This document shows, one piece after another, positions 33,772 to 46,112 of a stretch of DNA of 64,000 bases. Position numbers and translations under genes: made by a program. Each line of letters starts with the position of its first letter. Within the stretch, counting starts at the first letter, position 1. Source of the stretch: Excoecaria cochinchinensis (Eukaryota > Streptophyta > Magnoliopsida > Malpighiales > Euphorbiaceae); NCBI GenBank assembly GCA_947683425.1, contig CANTUQ010000055.1, positions 3,708,001-3,772,000 on the forward strand, given 5' to 3'. Under the pieces are notes generated by a model, which saw nothing but the letters and a program-made list of their open reading frames with translations, was not told where the DNA came from and did no database searches.

Positions 33772-36403
33772 TGTGACGCGCGCCGAACCCCGCAGGACGC
33801 CCCGAAGGCCCACTCTAAGGGCGATCGGGAGAGGTTCATGAAAACTTGTAAGGTATTTACAAGTGCATCTATTTTGGGCAACAAGGAGGTTTCGTGGAGT
33901 CGCCACCCAATAGAACATTGGGAAAGTTTATCTCGCCCCAGTGAGCCTAAAATGGCGCATCTTATCCATTTTGGGCAAACCAAAGGGGTCTTGGAGGCAT
34001 TCACCCCAATAGAACATTGGAATGACCCTTTAACCCTATGGAGCCTAGGATTGTAAATTGAGTCTTTTGGTGGGACACAAGAGGTGTCTTAGAGATCCCA
34101 TTCCCATGAAACATCGGAATGGTCCTCTCGCCTCGTTGAGCCCAAAGACCAGAGATGGTTCGGGACTTCTCGTTTATTCGTACCTTGGTTATTTTATAAT
34201 TAAGTTTTGAATTTACGTTTTCATCCCTTTTCTCATACATCTCGATGCAATAATTAGAGCGCAAGTTTGATCATTCAAGGAAAGCGATAAATAAAAGGGT
34301 AAATAAAATAAAGTACATGAAAATAAAATACAACAAAACTAGGGGCTGAATACAACCCCCATTGTAAATAAAATACAAAATCTTGCATAAATCGGGATAT
34401 TGATTATGGTGAGGACATTGGTCCTCTCATGTATACTTATTATGAAATAATTTTGACGTGATGATTTTGGATGGAGAAAATTGAGACATTGGTCCCATTT
34501 TTATTTAGGAAAACTACCAAGTTAATTAATAAAAATAGTTTGGTGATTTTCTTTCTAGCTGATCTAAATAAACAATTTTACAAGAAAATTATATGTCAAA
34601 AATAAAAAAACCAAATAAATAAAACATTACAAATAAAGAAAATAAACATATAATCCGAACGAGCCTTTCTGGATCCCCCGTGTGCTCGCAATAAATGCTC
34701 AAGTAAAAAATTATTTTTGACATAAAAACAAAACATAAAAAAATAATGTTAGTAATTAAAACAATTAAATCAATAATAAAAGATAAAATGGAATAAAATA
34801 AGATAAAATAGCAAGACATCAAAAAGACAATTGAATTAATATGTCAACAATTAAAATAAATGTGAAAAATGCATTTTTATAACAAAATAAAAAAACGATG
34901 TGATTAAAATAAAATATAACATGTTAATGAATTAATACATGAAAATATGAACATGACGAAAAATAATGAGAATAAATAATAAATTAAACAATAAATATAA
35001 CATGTAACAATGATAAAAGAATGATAAAAGGTAATGAATAAAAGAATGATAAAAATAATTAAAACAATGACATGATTAATTACTATTATCACAATTAACA
35101 TAAACCATTTATATGGCAAAAAGATTAATCAAAATTAATTAATTAATTACATGCTGAAAAATAATGATGAATCAAAATAAAATAAATTATTTACATGTTT
35201 GGAATTAATAGGAAATCAAAATTTACATGAATAAAAATGAAATCATATATAAACATATTAAATAAAACAAACATAACAATAATAGAATAAAAAAATAAAT
35301 GGAAACAATAAGTAAATTAATGAAAATAATAAAATATACATGAATAAATTAAATATAAAAAATAAAAGAAAATAAAAATCAAGCCCAGAATATTTACTCT
35401 CAGAGTCGGATTCGATGAAGGTAAAAGATGATTTGATTTCCTTTGTTTGTGACTTTCAAAAATTTAGAGTTGAATATGATAAATGTTTGAATTTTATTCA
35501 AATAAAAATAGGCTTGAAAAAAATAATTTAGCAACAAAATTAATTGCTTTTGTTTATAGAGAAAACAAAAGAATTAACTTGAATGCTTAAGAATAAAAAA
35601 ACTGATTTTGAAAGTGAAAATTAATCTCTTATGTTTATGGAGAAAACAAAGAAATTAATTTGGAATAATCAAGAATTGAAAATCAATTTTTCAATCTCCA
35701 TTAATCCTTGTTAATTGAAAGAAGAAATCTGAAATTTTTGGAAGAAAAATCAAAGAAGAAGATAGGAAAAATCTAAAATTCTGGTGAAAAGAAAAATTAT
35801 GGAGGCGTCTTTTTGATATTTCATCATAAATAATATATAGGATGTGATAAAAGTGTTTCCCTAATTTAATTGGGCAAAGAAAATTCTAATTTAATTCAAT
35901 TTCCTCTATTTTAAGGGATAAAATCAAGTTTTATTAATTAATTATCCATAAAAATATTTTAGAATTTGATTTGGACTCAAAAACCCTGATTTAGGGTGAA
36001 AAAACCCGGAAAAAGGGGTGAAAAATTGGAAATGGGGTAAAAAAAAGGAAAAATGTACATCAGACCCTTTAGCGACGGCCAGGAAAGGAGGACGGCCGTC
36101 GCTATTGAGTGATGGGCATCGCGAACGACGCGCAGCAGCGCGCGTGCCTGGGTGCTGCCGCACCCGACACTCGCCGAAATTATTTTATTTTTTATTTTTA
36201 ATTTAACTAAAAATATTGTAATTTCAAGCCCCCATTTTTGAAAACTAATTTTTAAAATATTTTTTATTATTTTCTTATCTTTTCACTCTAAAATGCAAAA
36301 TTTGAAAAGAAAATCATCACTTTTAACCTTTTTGCCTGTGGAAAGGCATCTTATCATCATTAGGTAACTTCGATCTAGGCTGACTCAGGACTCGATGTCT
36401 ACA
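33772..36403 (-). repeat. A 5' LTR
   Basis: 2632 bases. It is longer than its partner because 35570-35770 holds a stretch flanked by repeated GAGAAAACAAA and TCTGAAATT words that has been lost from the other copy at 28000. GC-rich patch at 36062-36172. Confidence 0.88.
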
Positions 36404-36408
36404 CACGG

Positions 36409-36850
36409 CAAAAATCCAAAACCAAAGGAACAAAAGAAGAGCTATAGGCCAAAAGTAGAAATTAAAAGAAGTAAGAGGAAGGGAATGGCCGATCAATGCT
36501 CATCCAAAGCCAACTAAACCCACATAAATGCCACTAACCCACATTAAATCCTCAATTATCTTAAGCCAAGCCAAGTGTCTCTTCCCTACAATGCCATGTG
36601 TCACAATAATATAAGTAACACACTAAATCTTCTTGCCAAGTGTCACACTCTCAAGTTGCCATGTATCATTCTCCTACGATGCCACATGTCAAAATCCCAA
36701 TTAAGCGGACTGACCGCTGGAGGGTTCTATCGCGCTCATGATGCTAGTCGTGCTCGCGACAGCACTCTCTCACACACAATCACTCTTAAACTTGATACAA
36801 TCCGACTAAAAATTTAACAAAAACTTCCAAGGTCAAATCGGGGTGTTATA
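36409..36850 (-). repeat. T2 5' LTR, terminal part after A
   Basis: Continues the T2 LTR broken at 26208 and ends GGGGTGTTATA, where TTACA is expected, followed by the gagca duplication. Confidence 0.88.
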
Positions 36851-37000
36851 GAGCAGGACATGAGTTATCGAAAACGGTTGAGAGGCCAATTCCATCAGGT
36901 GGTGCAGCTCTATAATATGCTATGATTAGAGAGAAAGAAGATGAGCAAGCGGGTCCTTCTGGTGAGTTCTTTATTATTGAAGCTTGTTTGATTTCAGTTC
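36851..37000 (+). pseudogene. gag: C-terminal end of the F gag, right of T2
   Basis: In frame with 20047-20142 after removing T2 and one gagca copy. It reads GHELSKTVERPIPSGGAAL, a stop, then YAMIREKEDEQAGPSGEF. The YAM...AGPSG tail resembles the ends of the T1 and T2 gags, so F is a third member of the gag-only group, in the opposite orientation. Confidence 0.72.
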
Positions 37001-37062
37001 TTGGTTAAGTATAGGTATTATCGCTTGTGTGGTAACTTGAGGAAATTTCGAGGATGAAATTT

Positions 37063-37079
37063 CTTAAGGAGGGAAGAAT
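37063..37079 (+). other. Polypurine tract of F
   Basis: CTTAAGGAGGGAAGAAT directly before the LTR start TGTAACGACCC, preceded by GAGGATGAAATTT as in the other Tekay-like elements. Confidence 0.88.
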
Positions 37080-39352
37080 TGTAACGACCCGGATATAACC
37101 CTAGTAGGATTTATAGTACAATTGTATTAAAAGGGGTACAATAGAATTGGACTATGAGTGAAATTATGAGTAATTAAGGACTTTATTGAAAGGAAAATTA
37201 AGTATAGTGTAGCCAGTTTTTAGTGGTGGGACAAGTGTTTGGAAAGGGGACAAGTGGCAAGAGGAGAGCTTGACACTTGGACATGGCATGCAATAAATAG
37301 TGAGTGGAGGGCAAAATCTGCCCCATTTTTGCATGAATTTCGGTTGGCTCACTCTCTCCTCTCTCCACTTATCTCAGTTCTGCATTTTTATTCTTGTTCT
37401 ACATTTGTTCTTCGTGAGTTTCTTAAAGATTGATGCATTGGTTTGTTTCAAGAGGTGTTTAAGGAATTGAGAACGTATGTACGAGTTCTTGTTTTAGGGA
37501 TCTCTCATCTACTCCTTTCTATTTTGGTTTGGTGTGTTTGTTAATTGGATTAAGAGGGTGTGTGTGACGTGCACCAAACCCTAGGGGCCCCGAAAACTTG
37601 CATACAGGGTATTCGAGAGAGGTTCATAACTTGTAAACATTACAAGGGCTTCTATTTTGGGCAACAAGGAGGTGTTTTGGAGTCATCACCCAATAAAACA
37701 TTGGGAAAGGTCGTCTAGCCTCACTGAGCCTAAGACAGCGCATGTGTGTCTATTTTGGGCAATCAAAGATATTTTGGAATGCTCCTTCCAATAGAACACT
37801 GGAAAGATTCATCTAACCTCGTGAAGCCTAAGACGATACATATACGTCTATTTTGGGCAAGCCAGAGATATTTTGGAGTCCCCACCCCAATAGAATGTTG
37901 AGATGGTTCGTCTAACCTCGTGGAGCCTAAGACAATGCAACTTGGGCCTATTTTGGGCAGCAAGAGATATTTTGGAATTTCCTTTCCAATAAAACATTGG
38001 AAAGGTTCATCTAACCTCATTGAGCCTAAGACCAGATATGGCTCAAGACTTCCCATTTATTCACACCTTGATTAAATTATAATTAAGTTTTGAATTTAGA
38101 ATTTCATCACATTTTTCATTCGTTTTAATGCAATAATTAAAGCGCAAGTTAATTGTGTAATAAAAGCGCTAAATAAAAGCAAGATTAAAATAAAGTAAAT
38201 CAAAAATACAATAGCTTACAAAAAACTAGGGGCGGAACACAACCCCCATTGTAAATGAGCAAAAAGGAAAATATACACAAAGCAGAATATTCGATTAAGG
38301 ATGAAGATATTGGTCTTCGCATGCATATTTAGAGAAAAATAATATTAAAATATCTATTTTGTTTGGATAAAAAATCAGGACATTGGTCCTATTTTATAGG
38401 AAAATCCCATTTATTTGTAGAAACCTTTAGCCATTTTTAAGTTAGTGGGCTAAAAATAATATTTACAATAAATTGGAAATAAAAATAAAATAAAAGGAAA
38501 TAGGGTAAAGAAAATAAACCAAAGTTGGCGTCCCCGGATCATCCTGGTGATTTCCATTACTTAATACCCAATATCTAAGAAAAATAGTTAAACTCACAAA
38601 AAAAGAGCATGTTAGTGCAATAATTAAACAATAAAAATGATGAAATGAATAAAGATGAAAAATCTATAAAAAATCACCATGGAAAATAAGGAAGAATAAG
38701 GATAAAAAAGGGGTAAAGAAAAGGAGGTAGAAAATAAGGAAGGAAGGCCCAGGGACGGCCAACATCACTGTCCTTGGGCTGATCGATGGGTAGAGGCAAA
38801 GTTCAATGACGGCCCGTCACTCGGATGAGCAACAGCTGTCGGTGGACCCTCAGCTCATCGGTCGTCCCTGATCCAAAAAAAGATAGAAAGTTTAGATTAA
38901 AAATCCAATTTTTACTATTAAAATTAACTTTCATGCAATTGGAAACAAATAAATTAATATGGAACAAAAAATTGAATTAGAGATTGATCTAGAAATATTT
39001 ACCCTCGGAATATTACCTTCTGAAGGCGAATCTCGCGTGATTTGTGCCCTTGAATTCTACAAGGATTAATCAACAATGTGCAATTTTGGGGAGTTTTTAC
39101 CTCAAAATTGTATTTTTGAAATTAGATCAAGGAAAGAAAATTGTATTTTTTCTTCTCGATATTTTGTAGCAATTATAATTGCTCAAAAAGCTGAATCGAG
39201 TAAGAATGAATTGATTTCATTTTTTTCAGATTCACCTTAGTTTGAAAGAGATTTGAAGAAATTCTTGATGAAAAAAACTCTTTCGGAATTCTAGTAAGAA
39301 ATCCCCAATATTTGATGAAAATTGCTAACCCCCAAAAATGAAACTTAGCTCC

Positions 39353-39362
39353 CTATTTATAG
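39353..39362 (-). promoter_or_regulatory. TATA box of B 3' LTR
   Basis: The sense strand reads CTATAAATAG about 720 bases into the LTR, within CCTATAAATAGGGAGC. It is a textbook plant TATA box and is conserved in the partner LTR. Confidence 0.65.
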
Positions 39363-39589
39363 GTTAGGGAAAATAATTCAAATTCTTTTAAATTTTAAAT
39401 TTGAATTTGAAAAAGATTTATGAAATCAGAATCAAAACCGACTGATTTGAAGAATATTTTCAAAATCCAGTCCAATATTTGAAAAGATCCAGTCCAATAT
39501 TTGAAAAGATTTGGAAATCCTTGAAAAATCTTGGAAAGAGATTTTGAAATCTTGGGAAATCTAGGAGAATCCCATGAAATAACGCCGAA

Positions 39590-39890
39590 GATCCCCTACC
39601 GACGGGTGTCGGTCACGGGACAAGCCGGGTCTTTCGAATTGTGGGCCATTTAGCGAGAGACGGGTGACAAGGGACAGCCATCGCTCGCGAGGGACAGGCG
39701 CCTCACATGTGAGCGACGGGTGTCATTCCCCGCGAGAGACGGGCCCTCACACGCGAACAACGGGCGTCGCTCTCTCGAGAAACAGGCTCATCCCGAGCGA
39801 GTGACGGGAACCTCTCGCGCGAGGGGAGGTTGTCTCTAGGCAAGAACGATAGGTGTCCCTCTTGATCAATGGGTATCCCGTCGATCATCC
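39590..39890. repeat. GC-rich inverted-repeat cluster, B 3' LTR
   Basis: Repeated GAGCGACGGG, GCGAGAGACGGG and CGGGCGTCGCTC words over 300 bases in an A/T-rich LTR. Partner cluster at 47905-48205. The frames at 39703-39888 and 47914-48354 are shadows of these repeats. Confidence 0.75.
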
Positions 39891-40079
39891 AAAATCAAAA
39901 AATTTCCCACTAACAAACTCCTCTTAATGTATTGAAACCTCCTATTTTCAAAAAAAACTTCAATCCTTGTGAATTCAAAGGGCAAAAGCCCATAACTTTT
40001 GTCCATCTACCCAGAAACGGGTATTGATATCTTCATCGGGTAACTCTGATCTGTACTACCTCAAGACCCTGTGTCTACA

Positions 40080-40098
40080 GTTGCCCCTAATTTTAGGG
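40080..40098 (-). other. Polypurine tract of B
   Basis: The minus strand reads CCCTAAAATTAGGGGCAAC before the LTR start TGTAGACAC. Confidence 0.6.
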
Positions 40099-40189
40099 AA
40101 ACTAGTACACTAGTGTCTATATAATCCAAAATTCAGAGAAGAAGGAAAGAGATGCGTACCTGAGGCAGTCCTTACCTTCCGTGGTGCAA

Positions 40190-40800
40190 CCGATTTGCAG
40201 CCTACTACCGACGATCTGTAACGTATTCTGCTATGACCTCCTTCACAATTGTTTTGCTGATCACCATCCGATCTACACGGTATGCCCTCGTTGATCCCCA
40301 TCCGATCCGCGAGGCATATCATTGCTGCCGTTGAGCTGTAGTATATTCCACTGTGGCTCGTTCGATATACCATATTTGTCTTACCGACCACCATCCGGTC
40401 TTCACGGCATCCTCTTGCCAACCCCCATCCAGTCTGCAAGGGATGTAACTATTGTTGAGTTGTAATGTATTCTATTGTGACTCATTTGTCTCACTGACCC
40501 CTATCCAGTCTGCGTGGCATCTTCTTGCTAACCCCCATTCGGTCGGCAAGGGATGTAACTGTTGCTCAGCACCCTTCGGTCTTTGCGGCATCTTCTTGCT
40601 AATCCCCATCCGGTCGGCAAGGGATATGATTATTGCTGACCCCCCTTCGATCTGTGTAGCATCTAACTGCCAACCAGCATCCGGTCAGCTAGGTATTTGA
40701 TTTGCTAACTAACATTCGGCAAGCATTGCATCTAATCGCCAACCACCATCCGGTTGGCATGGTATCAATGTCCCTGAGACTGCTACCTGCCTGCCGTGTT
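40190..40800. repeat. Degenerate tandem array 1 in the 3' untranslated region of B
   Basis: About ten diverged units of roughly 55-65 bases sharing CACCATCCGGTCTGC, GGCATCTTCTTGC and AAGGGATGTAACT. It occupies the same position as the 76-bp array of A but with a different sequence. Confidence 0.7.
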
Positions 40801-40999
40801 GATGGAGTTGTGGTGGGTTTGACTAACGTCGGCTTGTTGACATGTTCAGCTATGCTCTTGGTGGCTAATTAACGTTGCCTTTTTGGCGCGTTACATTCCC
40901 CGTTGTGTTGATATCAGATTGACGCCCTTTAAAAGATGGTTGGTTTTTCCCTAAAGAACGGTTGTCCCCTGGAGGATTTTTGCTAATTTGTAGATTAGT

Positions 41000-41535
41000 G
41001 CCTCTAAGAGGACATAGGAGATTTGCCACTTAAGAGAACTTAGAGAATTGCCTCTTAAGAGGACTTAGAGATTTGCCTCATAAAAGGACTTAGAGAATTG
41101 CCTCTTAAGAGGACTTTGAGATTTGCCTCTTAAGAGGACTTGGGGATTTTCCTCTTAAAAGGACTTTGAAGGATTTGCCTCTTAAGAGGACTTAGGGATT
41201 TGCCTCTTAAGAGGACTTTGAAGGATTTACCTCTGAAGAGGACTTGGAGATTTGCCTCTTAAGAGGACTTAGGGATTTGCCTCTTAAGAGGTCTTTAAAG
41301 GATTTGCCTTTTTAGAGGACCTAGGGATTTTACTCTTAAGAGGACTTGGAGAATTTACCTCTTAAGAGGACTTGGAGATTTGCCTCTTAAACGGTCTTGG
41401 AGATTTGCCTCTTAAGAGGACTTAGGGTTTGCCTCTTAAGAGGACTTGGAGATTTGCCTCTTAAGAGGACTTTGAAAGATTTGCCTCTTAAGAGGACATA
41501 GATATTTGCCTCTTAAGAGGACTTGAAGAATTTGA
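41000..41535. repeat. Palindromic tandem array 2 in the 3' untranslated region of B
   Basis: About twenty units of 24-28 bases, each centred on the 12-bp palindrome CCTCTTAAGAGG followed by ACTTGGAGATTTG. About a dozen copies of the palindrome are exact; others have one or two changes, some of them symmetrical. Confidence 0.88.
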
Positions 41536-43880
41536 ATCTGTGTAGATTTCATCTTGGTTTGATTGTCCAGTACGGGTGAGTGCCTATGTTGTGTTGAAGT
41601 TGTCCTAAACCCACTTTTGTGCGTGTGGTCTTTATTTGGACTTTTCCTGCAAAGTTGTGTGCACAGGAATACGTACAAAAAGTGTGTGCATGTGAAAAGT
41701 TATTTGCAAATGTTTGTAAAAGAATTATATGACATGAAATGCATACAAAAATGTATAGACCGTGTCCTGGGTGGCTAAGGGTCCATTGAGGGTACAATTT
41801 GACCGCCTGGTCATTGTTTGATGCGCCCAATGATCTAGAAAAGCGTCGTCTTGGCTTTAGGAGCTCTGACCCATAATCTTTTCTGAGAGACCCGTCTTGT
41901 GTACATCTTTTGCCCCTCGGTCAATGATCGTAAGCCTTTTGCCATGCAACGTACAACATCTTGCCCCCCATTCTTACTCATGTCCTGAATTATGCATTAT
42001 CTTCTTAAAGGAAGATCATCTGAAGTAATGCCACCTTATCGCTCCAGGCATCGGAAGTCATTCATTAAAGGTAATGCGCCCCTTGTGGATTTTCACACTA
42101 GTTTTTCTTCATGGGAAATGCATCCTTTTGGGGATATTCACATAACCCTGTACCTTACTTTTGCCTGAAATGGACCCAACCCAATCTAGTGGCTTCTATT
42201 CATTTTATTTTTTGTAGGGCAGACTGCCTGTTTTTAGGTTTTGACCCTGCCCTTTGGCTTAATTTTTGCTTAGAGAGCCAGTTACGGTTTTCATCTCTAA
42301 TAGCCTTTTTTTTATGATGTTTTCTTTCTTTTTGTGTTTTTTTTTGGTTTAGCGGTTGTATGGATTTCGATTTTCCTCATGAAGGTGATGTATGATTAGC
42401 TCAAGATAATGACAGGCAAGTTAGCTGAAATGTCAGGATGATGATAGCAATGGAGGCTGTAAGGGAAAAGAGAAACAATGTGCTACTTTTCATGCTGGAA
42501 CTTAAATAATTTTGAGTATGCGAGATAAAGTGCTCTGTTTATATTAATATATTATGGCATAAATGAGTATGTTCCAATCCGATTTCATCACACATGATCA
42601 TCATTTGGCATTAATCTTAAAAATACAAAGCCCCATCAAATCTTGAGATAGATCCCAAAAACATCAAACTCCTGTTATCAATCAGCCATCTCAGGTTTTC
42701 ATGATTGAACATTTTCTCTTTGCCCCTAATTTTTGCCCAAGATTCCTTTCCGGTTTTCACCTTGATGGGGTGCCAAATTTTAGCGAGGTCGCCTTCTTTC
42801 GGTTTTCGACCCACGAGGCTTTTGTTCTTTTTTTTTTTTTAGCCTTTGCCATGGAACCTCCCTCAGTCTGTCGGTGTCTATTGGTTCCCTTGAACTTACT
42901 TCCATCCTTGTTAGTCGGGAAGGTTACTTCTTCTAACAATGTCTCTTTTTTTAGCACCAAAGGCTTCATCTCGACCCTTGTGCAAATTGGTTGAAATGGC
43001 GAGTTCTCCGTTTGGAATTTGAATATAAAATCTTGCATCTTGCTTTTGTCAGCTTTGGTGGCTCAATTTCTGAAGTAGCCTTTAACGGTTGAGATTGAGT
43101 TATACGTTAGCCTCAGATGGTTTAGGACAAAACTATTTTTTTTTTCTTTTCTCTTTTTAATTTTTGGCTTTTTTGTAAAGTTCTCTCCTTCTAAGTTTAG
43201 CTATAAGTGTCCATGCCTTACTTATCTTGGTCCCAAATGGTTAAAGGTTAATCTTGATTGGCTTTGTAGTAAATCTCTCAAATGGCTGGGAGGAAAGGAG
43301 TTCTAAGGCTTGGCTCTACTGAGCTATTTCTTTTGAAGGCCCAGAGTTTCATTTGTCTAAGCCCTTTAATAATCAGAGTTTGACTTCATTGGGTTGCAAT
43401 ATATGCGTCCTAGACTTTGAGGAAGCAAAGGAATGGCTTTTGAAATTTTTCTCATTGTCATGTTAGCATATTAAAGCAGTGCTATCCCTACAATGCCCTT
43501 GTCAATTTTTAGCATATCATTCCAGGTCCAGGCAAAGGCCTTTTTTTTTATCTTATTATCTCTCAAAATTTTCCTCTATTCAGGAGTTAATATTAGATGC
43601 CAAAGAGATCTCAAGATTGAATGAGGTAGTATTCATTAAGTTAATATCAAATGTAAATGACTTGTGGTTGCGATCATGCATAGTGAAATCATGAGAGACA
43701 TAAGCAAAAAGTCATTAATATAATTAATGTAAACAGTACTGCATACATGAAAATTGAAAAAGTTCAATAATAAAATAAAAAGCATATCTACTAGAAAGTC
43801 TTCTCTCCTACTTCTTACTGTGTTGTTGCCACCTTCTGGCGCTCTTTATTAGTACCTTGAAATCCCTTTATGCCTTCTTC
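41536..43880 (-). other. Non-coding middle of B
   Basis: No pol motif; homologous to 29870-31640 of A, with T-rich tracts and repeated GGTTTTCA words. No supported ORF. Confidence 0.6.
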
Positions 43881-43899
43881 TTTTGATTCTCTGGATCAA

Positions 43900-45420
43900 T
43901 AATCTGTTTGCTATTAATGAGGTCCTGGTTTTGGTTTCTCAGAGTCCGACATTCATCAGTCTCATGACCCGTATGCTAATGGTAGGCATAGTATTGATCC
44001 GCTCGATAATCGGGGTGTCCCTTACTTCTGGCGGGTTTAGCAAGCATTGGCTGTAACTTACCTTCTTTCATTAGCCTTTTAAGTACCCAGGATAATGATC
44101 TGTGTAGATTGGACTAATGCCTTTGGTTTATTTTGGTAACCGCTACATCTACTGCGTTCCCAGTATGATTTCCATTATCTGGCCTTGCTGACTTCCTACC
44201 CCTTGATTACAGTAATTTCTCGGGGTATAATTGTCATTACTAGCCTTCCTTGCTAGGTATTCTCCTTCAGCTTCTATGGCTATGTCTTTCAGGGACTCCC
44301 AGTCCTTAAGCCCCTTCATCTTTAGTGCTTTTTTCAAGTATAGGCTAGCATTTCTGATGAATAACCTGATTGGAACCGGAGTGTCTGGCTTCCTCCTCAT
44401 CTCCATCACTCAGTTCCTGCACCTAGTCAAGTACTCGTGGAATGATTCCCCTGACTTCTGTTGCAGCAGTTGTAAATCCTTCAAGGTCATCTCCATCCTT
44501 GTGCTGCAGTCATTATGTCAGAGGAACTCCTTAATCAATAGATCCCAATCCTCCTTGGTTCTTTTGTCTAGCCCATGGCACCAATCCACCATGGGGCCTG
44601 TTAAACATAAACAGAAGTATTCAATCTTCTACCTCTTTGTCAGTGTCGTCCCCTTCATCACCAGGGAGTATTGCTTAATATACGTGGTGGGGTCTGAGGT
44701 GCCTTCAAACTTTAGAACATCTGACATCTTGAAATTCAAAGGGATTAAATCCTCTCCCTCTAACTCCTTGTCAGCAGGGTTCATCGCCTTTCCCATCACT
44801 AGCATTCGAGACATTGCCTCGAACTTCTCTTCCATTTTTCTCCAGATAGCTTCTTCTGTCTGGGGTGCTTTCCCTCTAACCGACATAGGCTCTTTATACT
44901 CATCCTCTTCAACATCATCCTCTATCCCGTGGGCTACCCCTCTTCTCTGCCCTACAGACGTGGTAGCCCTTAAATCCACTAATGGTTGACGTATCTCTTC
45001 AGGTGGGTCTTCCCTAGACTTCTCCTGTTCATTTTGTCTTATAGGAGGGGCAGCTGGGTTTTGTGCGGCAGGTTGGGCCATTGTTGCCATCATAGCCATG
45101 ATTCTGTTCTCAAATTCTTCCAACCTTCTTCCTACCTCTTTGGCTATTATAACCCGGGTGGTATATGTTCCTCTTGGTGAATCAGCCATTTCACTGTTTA
45201 TAGAAAACTGAGAGGATGTAGCGTGACTGCTCTCGAAAAGTGAATCTGAATATTCTACCCTTTCTGGTAACTCAAAGAATGGATTTTTGCATAGCCGCCC
45301 ACGGGGACCTTTCAACCACTTAGGTACATTTATGATGGCCATAAAATATACCCGATCAGGATGATGCATGAATAACATATGATGCATGGTCGTGCTAAGC
45401 AACATCCACAACCACATGCA
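43900..45420 (-). pseudogene. gag: Tat/Ogre-type gag of B, broken
   Basis: The first 262-codon piece (44629-45417) holds a Glu-rich coiled region and the block PLNFKMSDVLKFEGTSDPTT, matching the FKMPxFxKFDGTxDP signature that opens Tat/Ogre gag domains. Beyond stops the frame continues through WCHGLDKRTKEDWDLLIKEF, GESFHEYLTRCRN and LKDWESLKDIAIEAEGEYL (44149-44409). A knuckle-like HTGHETDECRTLRN follows, where the first Cys is Tyr and an in-frame stop follows the His. At least four stops lie between the pieces, so it is dead. No protease follows. An upstream start in the leader (45417) is doubtful; MADSPRGT at about residue 76 is a better candidate. Confidence 0.78.
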
Positions 45421-46093
45421 AGCAGATATACCCTTCTAACCTTATTCCTCCCACACATGAGGTTGTGTAATCTCTGTCCTAGGTGGGCTTAGTCCATGGG
45501 TTAATAGAGAACCCAATGGACACGTATGGTGCACGTTAAAAATTCGATAGCATAACCTCTCTTCTCTTTGTACATACTTATGGGTTCTGACCATTGTGTA
45601 TTTAGACAGTCCGAATAAATTGACATGGGCCTATCGGGGCATGAAAGCCTTTGATTAGGTGCCAACCAATCTATCTGGGTTTGTCCAATACAAAATAATT
45701 CATACAGCAATTATAATAGTACAGTTCATGTCACCTAGGGGAAGTATCTACTTTCATTACATGAGTTTTGACCAGGGTGATGATACTTTTGGGCTACCCA
45801 AGCATGATTCCTGCCAACGGGTCTAGCTCGTCATAAGTATAGCAACTGGTCATATCATCATTTGATATACTAAATGGTACTAGACTTAGGCTGGTGATTA
45901 TCCATAACACTTCCCTATATTGAGTTAACGTAGGGTCGTGCTTCGGGAACGCATCGGGGTTAAAAGAGGGACCAAACTAGCATAGATCTAAGGCTCTAAT
46001 GATATGCAATGCAATTTCGAAAAAGGGTGAAATTTTATATTAAAACTCAATTATATGTTTTAATCAAGGTACTTTCAAAGCGAAGTCTCGATG
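45421..46093 (-). other. 5' untranslated leader of B
   Basis: Non-coding and homologous to the leader of A (32991-33752). No supported ORF. Confidence 0.6.
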
Positions 46094-46111
46094 TCCCCAG
46101 TGGAGTCGCCA
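46094..46111 (-). other. Primer binding site of B, tRNA-Arg type
   Basis: The minus strand reads TGGCGACTCCACTGGGGA one base inside the LTR; one base differs from the site of A. Confidence 0.82.
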
Positions 46112-46112
46112 C

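Larger units (their letters stand above)
26209..36403 (-). mobile_element. A: Tat/Ogre-type LTR retrotransposon derivative
   Basis: LTRs begin TGTGACGCGC and end GGTGTCTACA or ATGTCTACA (plus orientation). Flanks cacga (26204-26208) and cacgg (36404-36408) are a 5-bp target duplication with one change; the other T2 LTR reads catgg there. Internal DNA of about 5.1 kb carries, on the minus strand, a tRNA-Arg-type primer site, a decayed gag with a knuckle-like motif, a non-coding middle and a tandem array before the 3' LTR. No pol is visible, which makes it a large deletion derivative of Ogre-like design. The 3' untranslated tandem array is a known habit of Tat/Ogre elements. Confidence 0.85.
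20143..36850 (-). mobile_element. T2: gag-only LTR retrotransposon (Tekay-like), carrying nested element A
   Basis: LTRs begin TGTCACACCCCCATACC; the right LTR ends GGGGTGTTATA. gagca at 20138-20142 and 36851-36855 is an exact 5-bp target duplication. After removing nested A the element is about 6.5 kb: two LTRs of about 2.55 kb and 1387 internal bases with an initiator-Met primer site, a broken gag and a polypurine tract. It is the same design as T1 but a different family and older, to judge from gag stops and LTR divergence. Its host is the plus-strand gag of F. Confidence 0.92.
37563..40079 (-). repeat. B 3' LTR
   Basis: 2517 bases, TGTGACGTGCACC to CCTGTGTCTACA. Contains a GC-rich cluster (39590-39890) and a TATA box. 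A local duplication near 39470-39510 (word CCAGTCCAATATTTGAAAAG twice) is absent from the partner LTR. Confidence 0.88.

Noticed and set aside
44231..44989. 252-codon plus-strand frame
   Set aside because: It is the antisense shadow of the B gag, which has the recognisable motifs.
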